From NCBI GenBank assembly GCA_963971225.1, contig OZ020267.1, forward strand, positions 66,554,577 to 66,618,576: a DNA stretch of 64,000 bases. Reading direction: 5' to 3'. This document shows, one piece after another, positions 24,801-35,187 of the stretch (position 1 is its first letter; each line of letters opens with the position of its first letter). Both the position numbers and the translations under genes were made by a program. The notes under the pieces were generated by a model. The model had not been told where the DNA came from, ran no database searches, and was given only the letters and a program-made list of their open reading frames with translations. The stretch comes from Melieria omissa. Its lineage: Eukaryota > Arthropoda > Insecta > Diptera > Ulidiidae.

Positions 24801-26230
24801 AATTCCTTCACTGCATTCTATGCATTCGGCACGTCGAACACCGATCGCCGCACGTGATATCTTTATCAAAGTTGCGCACCGCAATTCAAATCCGCCAAAG
24901 CTGCTCATTCATCTTGTGTCCAAGCGTCCGAACACTCGAACGTCCGCTTGCCGCACGGTCCCTTCTAAGTGAAGTCATTAACACCTGCTAACTATCGTTG
25001 GCAAATCAAGCCACCAATTCACCAACTCGCCAGCCAATCAACCAGTGTTTTATCATATCGGCCAACGCGGTGCGTAACATTTAAATGCAGACAAAGTAAT
25101 TGAGCGTGCGAGCGTCGCTGCACTTCCACCGCTCGAACTTGGCAGCGGCTTGGCGCTTTGTTGTTGCAGTGATTAAAATGCTCGTAGATTATAAATAATC
25201 GCGTAAGTGCATTAGCACGACCACAGCAAAAAAGGTATAGTAGAGCGGCGCAACTAAGCGCCAAACATACGCCCGCCGCAGCCAACGAAACGACCGATTA
25301 AAATCGGAAGGTGCAGGCTGCGGTGGAGTTGTTGGCGGCAACGTCTTCTTCGCCGGCCCTAGACCACTTCAATGCATGTTGCACGCTTGTTGCACTAAAA
25401 CGTGCCACGTTGCGGCGCATATCATCAGCCGCTCATAACGAGCCTAATAGAAAGATTTATCACTTTGCCGCGCGCACATTCGCAGACGATCGACTGCTTC
25501 GTCCGGCCTTGTGGCGCAGATCTGGTTGCACACGTAGGCGCAGGCGCAGTTAACTCTGGCCCAGTGGCGTAGCTCAGATTTTCAGTGAAGCGATAAAGCC
25601 TGAAACGAGTGCAGCGCTCACATCCTCAACGTTGTGTTGGTGTGCTACGTTTTGCTGCCCACAATTTCAATTTCGTTTCATTCAGAGCAATCAAATTGCA
25701 TTGCACGCGTTATTTATTTATTCCTACGTGATGCAGCGACGAGGCCGCTGTCGAAGACGGCGCAAGTCGTAGCAGCGACTGCAAAATTTATGGAATTCTA
25801 ATTGAAATTTTGCGTTGTGGCCGACCGGCTGGCAAATCGTGCTCGAGCGCGGGCGACACAAACGCGTAGAGCGGCTTTGCGGTAACTTCAAGTGGGTGTA
25901 GTTCTTACATAGTTGCCGATCTTTGAGCGGCGGCCACGGATGATCAGAACTCGCACTTGCCACTTGCTAATCACAACGCGCTGTTGCGCCGAGTCTATGT
26001 GTGTCTGAGTGGGGAAAATTGGCGGCCACTTGGTCTGAGAACAGGGCCGATTGACTTGTTAGCATGTCGGCCGGACGAAGCGTGCACGCTGCCCATTTGC
26101 ACCTGGCAGACTCGCCACCAGACGACTGCCGCACAGGGTATGGGAAAACTTGTGCGGCTTGGAAATACTTTCGGTGTTGATTTGGTTTTTGCTGCAGAAC
26201 TGTACCTGTGCTCCTGCTCAGAATGAGAAG
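21841..26230. other. GC-richer non-coding block
   Basis: From 22.1 to 26.2 kb the DNA is richer in GC and has several overlapping frames of 60-136 codons on both strands, none with a recognisable domain. Two sites match splice donors on the minus strand: around 22225-22238 (cttacctacttaccg) and 23161-23176 (ccacctacttaccgacg). These could mark untranslated exons of a minus-strand gene, but I see no supporting coding sequence. Confidence 0.4.
22976..23022. repeat. GGC/GGT-rich microsatellite
   Basis: An imperfect run of ggc and ggt triplets. Its complement encodes a proline run inside a spurious minus-strand frame, which explains that frame's length. Confidence 0.8.
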
Positions 26231-28011
26231 CATAAGGACGAGACGAAGCGTTGAAAATCATGGGAACAAATGAAAATCAGAAGCAAGTGGATTCTGGACA
26301 AGTAGATGTTGATTGTTTTTTCATGAGAGTAACAAGACTTCCTTCTGGCCTAGTGATGACCAATGTGCACTTGGCATAGCCAACTCGGGAGCTAACCCAA
26401 CTAATGGATACTAATGGCAATCTATTTTGAAAATGGAATCAAACTGGTTTAGCCCATCGAATCCACCGGTACTAATGAAATCTCGAGTACCCTCAATTGA
26501 CTCGAGACACCTCAATGATCTGTTTAATGATCAAATATCCCAACCTCATCCTCAACTAAACTAACCTATGCATCCCTTACCTATGGTCAGCCGAAAAGTT
26601 TTATTGTAAAAGAAAAAATACAAATTCAAAAAATACGAAAAATCTCGGGAAGCCCGAAATTTCTTTAAACCTCTTTAAATTTACTGTCAGTTTTTTAAAC
26701 TCACACACTTCCACACTCTTTATATCGATATACCGGATTGTACATTCCAAATTGATTTTCATATAATATTTTTCATACTCACACATACTTCCGTATTATT
26801 ATTATTGAAATGCCTGAAATACTTCTCATATTTCTACCAAATGCAAAACCGCACAATGCCTTTAAGTATATTGAATCCCTCAGGTCTACATACTTATACT
26901 GATATACCTATATAAACATATTTATGTATACATACATTCACACACCAATAATACTCCCAATCGACAAACATCAGCTTCACCTTTGAGCTTATGCCCCCAA
27001 CATTGCTCCACAATACACACATACATACCGAACCCTCGTGAGAGTGAAAGTTAAGCGCCTAAAAGTCAAGTCAGTGTGGAGAAAATACATAAATAAGACT
27101 TTAATATTTTTTCTATATATACGAAGGAACGTGCTTGGCATGCGAGATGAAGTAAAGTGATTCGCTTTCTACGTAGTGAAGCATTAAAATAATGCTTCGC
27201 CCATTAACAACGACTAGACAAGCAAAAAGTTCGCAGCAAAAAATATATCTGAAATAAATATCGATGCAATTTAGGGGAAACATTTCCCCCTCCATAGAAA
27301 ACAGCATGGAAACCCCACTCAAAACCGCAAACAAAACGAGGAGGCAGCAGTAATTGAAAGGACGTTTTTATTCAGTTCATAGAATGCCGTAGGCTGCTAA
27401 GAACTTAATCCATCTTCTTTAAGCTTCTCAGTGGCTGGCGGTGTTAGAGAAGTCGAATACATTTTGTGGGTAGTGCTTTGTTGTTGTGTGTAGCAACAGA
27501 AGAAGAATGACTGTGCTTAACGCAAAGCAAATGAAACTTAAATGCTACAAGGTTTGATTATACGTCTTTATAAATAAAGTATCTGTAGTTGTTGAAGCAA
27601 CAACAATTGGCATTGAGTTGGGTAAACCAAAGCTAAACGAATTTAACTGCTGAAAGCACCAATGGAAGTAGGCGGTTATATATAACTTGATAGATACGAT
27701 ATGATTTCTTACGAGTAGTGGGGTTTTGTTCTTGTAATAACCCAGAGAAATATAGGAGTTTACTGTCGTAAATTGCAAAGCGTAGCCATACGTCTTTGTT
27801 ATGTTTTCTTTGACTACTCTATGGCCAAGTTTTTAACTTTATCCGCAATACAATGCGCACAGATTTTTGCCAACAAATGTGGGTCAAGGGGTGGGGGTAT
27901 TCTAATAAATGTGCTGATAAATCAGACATAATAAATGTCCAATAAATCAGACTCGAAAAGCGTAAAAATATAGTTTTTTTTCTAATAAATAATAAATATT
28001 ATAACCACATA
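26231..28011. other. AT-rich spacer, nothing recognised
   Basis: No frame, repeat or RNA gene stands out. Short ATA/TAC-rich segments occur near 26880-26960. Confidence 0.55.
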
Positions 28012-28020
28012 AAATTGTCA

Positions 28021-28188
28021 GACATAGAACTTTTCAACGAAATGTTCAACGCGGCAGTTGAGAATCAACAGCGAAGAGGGACCATGTCTCCGTACCAAGT
28101 TGCGAAAGCCCTATCATCTCTTACTGGGACCAACCGGAGAAGAACTTTTACGGCAGAGTGTGACTCAGTAGAAGGTTGTTTTGACTAG
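28021..28188 (+). CDS. Short peptide-like remnant of unknown origin
   Basis: An in-phase frame of 55 codons (no proper start; first ATG at 28042) ends at TAG 28186-28188 and reads with a varied, protein-like composition, including NAAVENQQRRGTMSPYQVAK and SSLTGTNRRR. It contrasts with the AT-rich flanks in base composition. This looks like a fragment of a retroelement or other coding sequence dropped into spacer, but I do not recognise the family. Confidence 0.3.
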   Translation, partial: DIELFNEMFNAAVENQQRRGTMSPYQVAKALSSLTGTNRRRTFTAECDSVEGCFD

Positions 28189-28415
28189 TTAAGTAAATAA
28201 ACTGGCAACACTGTTTAAATGAGTAACGATTAGAATAGAAATTTAAAAATATTCATATTATTAGTTTAGATGATGTTTTAGGAGTTGAAGTATCATAAGT
28301 TGAAATATCAATAGTTAAAATATCAGAGGTTAAAATACTTATAACGAGTTGCAATCTCAAGGGGATTTGGAGAGTTTAAACCTTCCCTTTGTTACAAAAT
28401 ATGTATGGATGAATA

Positions 28416-28621
28416 ACAGCCAAAGTCGAGTTTATGAAGTTTTCAGAAGACCACTATTAATTTTTGAATTTGCTTTAGATTACACTACATACATTTTAGA
28501 TTTTTGGGCGTAAAACATTAATTTTATGAGCAAAAGCCATAGAATTTTGTGTAGCAGTACATTTGAATACGACGAATGGTGGTAATAACTCAATTTTGTC
28601 CTAACTCGACTTTGGCTGTTA
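28416..28621. mobile_element. 206-bp TA-flanked MITE
   Basis: Perfect 17-bp inverted ends (ACAGCCAAAGTCGAGTT at 28416-28432; complement at 28605-28621) are flanked by TA on each side (28414-28415, 28622-28623). The interior has no frame. Size and target duplication fit a Tc1/mariner-type MITE. The overlapping 70-codon minus-strand frame is incidental. Confidence 0.85.
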
Positions 28622-28623
28622 TT

Positions 28624-30393
28624 CCTTACTGCCACAGATATGCTTACGGAACTCAACCACCAAATGAATCCCGTGCGACCCACTGATTTCAATAATGTAG
28701 CAAATTTAGTAAGACCTTTTTTAAACTCAAGAGATGTGCATGAAAAATTGTTGCATTAAACATACAAATTTTAAATTGTTATTGTTATTTTCATAATTTA
28801 AACACCCAATTGAAAACTTACGCTGTGGCAATATTTACAAAATTTACAGCCGCGTAAAAAGAAAGTGTCTAATAAAATAGTTAATGAACAAATTGAGTAG
28901 TTATATCTACAAATTATTGACTTATTGACTCAACACCACTAAAAAAAATATTTAAAAAAAAAAACTATTTAAGTTAAAAACCACAACTTCATCAGAGCAC
29001 AACACACTAATTTGATGGGTTTTTAGCGAGCGGCTAATTTAACTTTCTTTTCATGCCATGACTTTGACACAATTTTTTCACTTTGCACATTTAAATGGAA
29101 ATAAAGTCATATCTATATTTTTTAATTCATAAATTCAAAAATAAAATAAATATTTTAGAAGGTTTTATAGCCTAAAAAAAATACTGATAAAAATTTAATT
29201 ATTTCATTAAATTCGGTCTAAAATGAAAATTATGTAAACAACAAAAAAAAACTATAATTTTACTCTCATTTCCAACGATACGATGCTGACAATATGTAAG
29301 CAACAACAACAGCAACAGCCAGCAACGGACAACAAATCTGAAGCGCAGCACTTAGCGCTGTGCTCCGAGCATTCCGAAATGTAGATTACTTAAGCACATA
29401 AATAAATACACAAATTATGAGCGCCTGCTAATTGAATAAACACGCCATTGGGCGCAAAGTCAGCTCGGGCCGCAGGCAAACAACAACAACAGCATAGAGT
29501 CAGCAGCAGCAGCAGCAGAGCGAAAAATTGTTTAGTCGCTTTACAATGTTGCTGTATATACAAATAAAGGCAAACAAAATACAGACACACTCACACACAC
29601 ACACACACACAAGTGCACGATTGATAGCTGAATGCACCTGCCCGAATTTTTTCTAAATGCCTAAATACAACAACACTGCGGCAGCGTTCAACATAAACGA
29701 AGCAACCACACAACAAGCGCAGCAACTGAAGCGGCAACCGTAATCGCTCCAGCCAACAACGACTACATGACTGACTAATGGCAGCAACAACAACAACTCG
29801 AGCAACCCCCAGCGACCAAACTTTTCAACTTTTCATTTCGTAGCGCAACACTTTTGCTCGTAGGTGTTTTCACGTTTTATTTTTCACATGATGTATATAG
29901 TTGGTGAAAATTAGCTCAATGTTTTAATTATTTTCCTTGCCAAGTTGGCAACTTGCACATTGTATCATACACGTGCATTTTTCCCCGATTGTTTTGACTT
30001 GCAACATTGCTGCAAAGTAGAGTGTTGTAAGCCAGTTTAACAATATTTTAGAAAAAAAGGCATTAAATTTGAATGTAAACAAATTCGCTGAACTCGAAAG
30101 AGTGCGAGAGCTGGGCAAATATGTGAGGCAGTGGCAATTTGCGCAATGTATCAAGTTGATTGAACATCAGCAGCAGCAGCAGCAGCAACAACAATAATAA
30201 CTTCATTGCAGTTCATTATCGTTCGATGCAGCTAAATAAACACGAATATATGCCACGCATGAGCGGCAGGTGGCCAGTATTCAGGTGACCAGCTGAAATT
30301 TTCGATTCGAAATAGTTCAGATAATGTTTTTGGAAAAAAGTTAAATGTGACATGGAGTCAAATCACACTTTTTCAGAATAAAAGTAAGAATGG
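28624..30393. other. AT-rich spacer with triplet microsatellites
   Basis: Contains CAG runs at 29500-29518 and 30168-30186, CAA runs, and a CA run at 29592-29611. No gene recognised. Confidence 0.6.
29592..29611. repeat. CA dinucleotide microsatellite
   Basis: Ten uninterrupted CA units. Confidence 0.9.
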
Positions 30394-30397
30394 TTTA

Positions 30398-30623
30398 CAC
30401 CAGAAAGACCACAAGTTTTTCATACCTACATAGGCTACACATTATATCCGCTGATATCACAAGAACACATCGGATTTGGCTAATAATGCACAAAATAAAT
30501 TTAAAAAACATAAAATTTTTCACGATAAAAAAAGTCACCAAAACAAAATTTGATAGAAATGCTAGAGAAAATACAGATATTTATGTACAAATGAAGCCCG
30601 TCAAAATTACTTTCTTTCTAGTG
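30398..30623. mobile_element. TTAA-type MITE, family A, copy 1
   Basis: The ends are CACCAGAAAGACC (left) and CTTTCTAGTG (right), inverted repeats of one another with a few changes. The right side is followed by TTAA (30624-30627) and the left preceded by TTTA, a decayed TTAA. It is an inverted, diverged copy of the 50150-50398 element (shared inner words such as ccgtcaaaat and atatccgctgatatc). TTAA duplication suggests piggyBac-type mobilisation. The 97-codon plus-strand frame over it is incidental. Confidence 0.8.
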
Positions 30624-30737
30624 TTAAGTCGATGTTACAGGTCTCATTTGTACCACTGTATTTCTTTTTCAAGTCGAATGTAAATAATTTTTTAGTTAAG
30701 TTGTTTCTTTGCTTAGTAACTTTATTCGTTTATTTAA

Positions 30738-31152
30738 CCCTTTCGCTATTTTGTTGCCATATGGCAACATGCTACTTTGTGGACGTCTGAACCCACTGTG
30801 GTTTCAAGAATAAATTTTTTGTGGGTTCTTAGACTAGTTTGCAGTTTTGGGAAAAATACAAAATTAATAAACTGAATATTAAAGTTTAAAGAAGAAAAGT
30901 ATACACTTTTTTTATTAGTATATCTTGATATCGTAAAGGAAGAAGAAGCAGAACAATTTGACAACTTTTAAATTTGACGTTCTCTTTCAATTAAGATACT
31001 TTTTTGGCTGAAGTAAATGAAGAAGTTTTCAAATTTTCGTTATGCGTAAAAAGTTGTATGAAAATTAAAGGGTCCGAGTAAAAAATAAAAAAATTTCTTA
31101 TGGAATGTTGCTAATATAACCACATAGAAGCCTAAAATCTGTACCGAAAGGG
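30738..31152. mobile_element. TTAA-type MITE, family B, copy 1
   Basis: Starts CCCTTTCGCTA and ends TACCGAAAGGG, flanked exactly by TTAA at 30734-30737 and 31153-31156. The CCC...GGG ends with TTAA target sites are those of piggyBac-type elements. The 415-bp interior is non-coding and carries an 18-bp perfect palindrome TGTTGCCATATGGCAACA at 30752-30769. Related copies lie at 49604-50127 (inverted) and within 41005-42710. Confidence 0.88.
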
Positions 31153-31156
31153 TTAA

Positions 31157-33040
31157 TAAATTTTCACACATTGTTAAATATTTTTATACATATGGCAACA
31201 CTGCTTAAAAATGTACACAGAACAACCACTTCTTTGCTCTTAAAATATTTTTCTTAACATAAAAGTAGATAGGCAGATAAATAAATAAGAAAATCAATGG
31301 ACTTGCCTAGTCAATCGAAACATTTTGAAAAAGTTAGAGGCAGTTTTGGATGATCAAATTTTAAATTTGTTCTTTGTTTAAGAATCTAAATGTTTGTAAT
31401 ATTTGTTCAATTCCCTAAACTTTTTCCTTGGCAAAATTAATTTAACATATCACTTCATAACACATCTTACAAAATAACAAGCAGCTCAAATTCTGTATCT
31501 ACTCTCAGCTAACGCTCAATCTGGATCTCATAACCCGCTGAATTTTACAACAATTTAATAGTTTCAAATGCTTGTAATCTATTCTATTCGATCTGCTTAT
31601 AATTCAACACTTTAACAGTAAAAAACAAACCAACAATGGCCCACTAAGAACAAATAAAAGCTTCAGTCTGTCAGGTGTTAAATGTCGCACAGCAAAACAT
31701 AACCTCAAATATCGCATGGCCGACGAAAAGAAAATTAATTAGGAAACTTTTTAATGGTCGATTTTATGCTAAGACACATTAGCACCAGTGGTGGGCAAGT
31801 GGTGTGTATGTTGCAACACTGGCAACATAATCAGCAACAACATCAGCAGCATCAAGCAACACTCGCAGAACGTTGCTGAGCTGCTGAAACACTGATACGA
31901 TTGTTCGATCGTTTCTTACTATAGTATTAAATAAATAGATACGATGTGTGGGGGTTGGGGAGTATCGAGTGGGAGCGTCACAAATGACCAAACGTTTACC
32001 ATCATTAAGGCTCATGAATTCGCCAATAAAATTTACCTAATCGTGGTTCAGAAATGCGATGAAAATAATTTAGTATTTTTATGCGGAATTAATTTAGTAG
32101 ATTTTCGGCTTTTAGTTTGGTTATATATTTCTATTTTTTTTAACTTTATTTATTACTTTTAAGCGGTGCTTCTCAGACTTATCATCTCATCTCGTCTCGT
32201 CTAAGCGTGAGTGGAGAGGCGTAAGCGTGGCGTTAATGAGTCGCGGCCGCTATGGGGCACAACAACACCAAACAGGTTAATTATTGCATTTTTTTCGTAT
32301 TTGCTTTATTTGTTATTGTTTGTTTTGTCTTGTTTTTTCCGGCAATTCGAATTTTGTGTGGCACCCGGCAATGTTGCATTTATTTTTCCTATTATTGTGG
32401 GCTGATAATTTATATGAATCACCTTACGTATTGCTATCCAAATAAATTAGGCGTCCAACTCACGCAGCAGTAATGCGCGCTACAGCGCAAAGATGAAAGA
32501 CTTTCTGGACGCAAGCATAGAAAATTTTGAAATTAAAAAATTTTGTAATTGGTAGTTAATCTTGAAAGTAGTTGCGCCATTTGTATGTAGAAAATATATA
32601 CATACAAGTATGAATTTTCGAATTTCTAGCAATGTAATGCCTGCTGTTCTGCGATTGTGCAAATTACATTCATTCGATTTTATAGCAACGGGAAGTTGTG
32701 CCCTAGTAACTTCGGCAGCCGCCTCTGACACCGACCAACTCGGACGCTGATGGTGCAGCATTTCATTCAGTGGATTTATTTATTTTTTTTTGTTGATGTT
32801 GAAAGCCAAAAGTTCAAAATCGTAAAAATCTAAAAGCACTTAACACTATGAATTGCCACTATAAACAACAACAATGAGTGCAGCAATCAAATTTAATTGA
32901 TTTCTTGACGCTTTTCTGATTTCTTTTACACAAATCAAATTTCAAATCAATCCGCAGTCGATGCGAAATTGAAGACAAAGCCAATGGATCAAAGACAAAG
33001 TTGGAACGAGGCCTTGAGGTGGAAATAAAAATGGCAAAAT
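31157..33040. other. Spacer, nothing recognised
   Basis: AT-rich DNA. Frames at 31944-32162, 32211-32473 and 32480-32761 are short and hydrophobic or low in complexity, with no family resemblance. Confidence 0.55.
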
Positions 33041-33052
33041 TTTGTTAGTAAA

Positions 33053-33848
33053 CGTCGAAGTAGAAGTAGAAAGAAGAAGTAGCAGAAGTAGAAGAAATAG
33101 GAGTAGAAGCGCAAGAAGAAGTAGAAGTAGAAAGAAGAAGTAGAAGTACAAGTACAAGTAGATGTAGAAGTAGAAGTGGAAGTGGAAATGGAAGTAGAAG
33201 TGGAAGTGGAAGTGGAAGTAGAACTAGAAGTAGAAGTGGAAGTAGAAGTAGAAGTAGAAGTAGAAGTAGAAGTAGAAGTAGAAGTAGAAGTAGAAGTAGA
33301 AGTAGAAGTAGAAGTAGAAGTCGAAGTCGAAGCCAAAGCTAAAGTCAAAGTCAAAGTCAAAGTCAAAGTCAAAGTCAAAGTCAAAGTCAAAGTCAAAGTC
33401 AAAGTCAAAGTCAAAGTCAAAGTCAAAGTCAAAGTCAAAGTCAAAGTCAAAGTCAAAGTCAAAGTCAAAGTCAAAGTCAAAGTCAAAGTCAAAGTCAAAG
33501 TCAAAGTCAAAGTCAAAGTCAAAGTCAAAGTCAAAGTCAAAGTCAAAGTCAAAGTCAAAGTCAAAGTCAAAGTCAAAGTCAAAGTCAAAGTCAAAGTCAA
33601 AGTCAAAGTCAAAGTCAAAGTCAAAGTCAAAGTCAAAGTCAAAGTCAAAGTCAAAGTCAAAGTCAAAGTCAAAGTCAAAGTCAAAGTCAAAGTCAAAGTC
33701 AAAGTCAAAGTCAAAGTCAAAGTCAAAGTCAAAGTCAAAGTCAAAGTCAAAGTCAAAGTCAAAGTCAAAGTCAAAGTCAAAGTCAAAGTCAAAGTCAAAG
33801 TCAAAGTCAAAGTCAAAGTCAAAGTCAAAGTCAAAGTCAAAGTCATAG
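33053..33848. repeat. Composite hexanucleotide satellite, left arm
   Basis: The left part (33053-33330) is a degenerate AGAAGT hexamer array; from about 33340 to 33843 it becomes an almost perfect AGTCAA hexamer array of about 84 units. The last unit reads agtcatag, and the P-type transposon starts at 33849. Long frames on both strands (repeats of LT, KV, DF and ST) are only translations of the hexamers, not genes. Confidence 0.97.
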
Positions 33849-34285
33849 CAAAGAATATGAAGTAATATAGAACGCGCATGTGGGCACACAAGTGTTTTCG
33901 GTTGCTATGATGCGAGCGGGAAGAGCGAAGCGTAGGCATTTGAAAATGTTAGGTTCATAACATTTTCTGTTAGATTTGCGTAGGACAACAGCAAAAAGCT
34001 ATGTTATTGTTCGCAACGGCTTCACTCGTGTACATTGAAGTGGTGGTTGTTGCAGCGTAGTGTTCGCTCAATCATTTTTTGCATGCATGTTTCTTGATCT
34101 TGTTTGCCGAAGCGCAAACAAAAAACAAACAACGAACGAAGGCATCGTCATCATCGTTTCAGCGAAGATGACTCGGAATTCGCTAATGTTTTTGTTGTTG
34201 TCGTTTATTGTGTGTATGCTTTTTTGGTTTTGCTGTTTGCTCAAATGCTGCGCTTTGATTGATTTTTAAAACCTGCAAATATTTA

Positions 34286-34475
34286 GACGTGGTTGAATCC
34301 AATTTGAAATTTTCACAAATATTTTTACGTGGCGAGTTCCAAGTAAAATCATTTGTTTATATTTTGACGTGGTTGAATCCAATTTCAAATTTCTACAAAT
34401 ATTTTTACGTGGCGCATTCCAAGTAAAATTATTTGTTTATATTTTGACGTGGTTGATACCAATTTTGAATTTTTT
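34286..34475. repeat. 40/80-bp tandem repeat with ACGTGG core in the P-element leader
   Basis: The hexamer ACGTGG occurs at 34287, 34327, 34367, 34407 and 34447, exactly every 40 bases. Alternate 40-bp half-units differ (ttgaatccaat versus cgagttccaag), giving an 80-bp higher-order period with 2.4 copies. The array ends 65 bases before the likely ATG at 34541, a position suited to a promoter or transposase-binding array. ACGTG is also the core recognised by bHLH-PAS factors; function here is inference. Confidence 0.9.
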
Positions 34476-34540
34476 TAAGAAGTATTTTAACGCCATTGTC
34501 CAACATTGTAATTCTATTTTGTGTTTCGGCTTGTTACAAT

Positions 34541-34951
34541 ATGGCTACAAATATAAAGACAAATAGAAATTCCTCAACGTCTGGAATTCAATGTTGTGTT
34601 CGCAGTTGCAACAAATCGAGACGACAATGCGAGAATCTTAGATTATTTAGATTCCTCGCTGCTGATTTCGTGTTTGGCCAAATTTGGCGCGAAAAATGCA
34701 ATATATCTTATGACGACTATCACCGAAAACTGTATATTTGTGAAAATCATTTCTCCAGTACTTATATAGGAAAAAGGTTTCTAAAAAACGATGCGATTCC
34801 AACCTTAAACTTAGACGAAGATCATGAGATTTCGGATGAAGAATTTTTAGAACCAGATTCTTCATTGAAACGACCACGTTATGATGACATAGTATGCAGT
34901 AATTGCGAAAAAACCGTCATTATTACAAAAAGAAATACAGCGACCTATTAA
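34541..34951 (+). pseudogene. P-type transposase N-terminus: THAP zinc finger
   Basis: I chose the ATG at 34541 (MATNIKTN) because it immediately precedes the domain and follows the leader repeat; the frame is open a further 15 codons upstream. THAP features are visible: CCVRSCNKS supplies the first cysteine pair, F-R-F and W-R-KC follow in the middle, YICENHF provides the closing C-x2-H, and DAIPTL matches the short proline motif that ends THAP domains. THAP domains of P-family transposases bind DNA near the element ends. After an acidic linker (DEDHEISDEEFLEPDSS) the frame ends at 34949-34951. The protein sequence continues in another frame from about 34903, so a single-base change in the A-run at 34908-34913 probably broke the gene. 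Confidence 0.88.
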
Positions 34952-35142
34952 AAAAATTCAAAAAAATTAACGATAAATTGCGAAAAGAAAAGCGCTTTAT
35001 TTTAAAATCCAAGAATTGTTGTTCAAAGACTTTAAAAAATTCAATTGATTCTTTAAAACATATCAACTTGGAATCCAAAACATTTTGTAAACTTTTACTT
35101 AGCACCCGGCCAAAAGAATATTCTGACGAAGTGAAATGTTGA
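34903..35142 (+). pseudogene. P-type transposase: coiled-coil segment in shifted frame
   Basis: The frame YYKKKYSDLLKKFKKINDKL and following lysine/leucine-rich residues forms a likely coiled coil, as expected for dimerisation between the THAP and catalytic domains of P transposases. It ends STRPKEYSDEVKC, then TGA. The family segment that normally follows (a conserved SPKAY-like region and a following LP-rich region) is not visible here; the next recognisable piece, at about 35148, is already the linker before the first catalytic aspartate. This suggests a deletion of roughly 200 bases in this copy, which is inference from family organisation. Confidence 0.75.
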
Positions 35143-35187
35143 AATTGAGTTGAAGGAAAATATTGAGTTTAAGGAAAAAAATGAAAA

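Noticed and set aside
25561..25580. CAGTGGCGTAGCTCAG-like word resembling a hAT terminus
   Set aside because: No inverted partner or 8-bp duplication found nearby; a solitary match of this length is not enough.
30390..30683. 97-codon plus-strand frame
   Set aside because: It lies almost wholly within the family A MITE and is not shared as a frame by the 50150-50398 copy.
32989..33939. Frames of 221-316 codons encoding LT, DF or KV repeats
   Set aside because: They are translations of the pure hexanucleotide satellite on both strands; no codon bias or domain, and every frame of the array is open.
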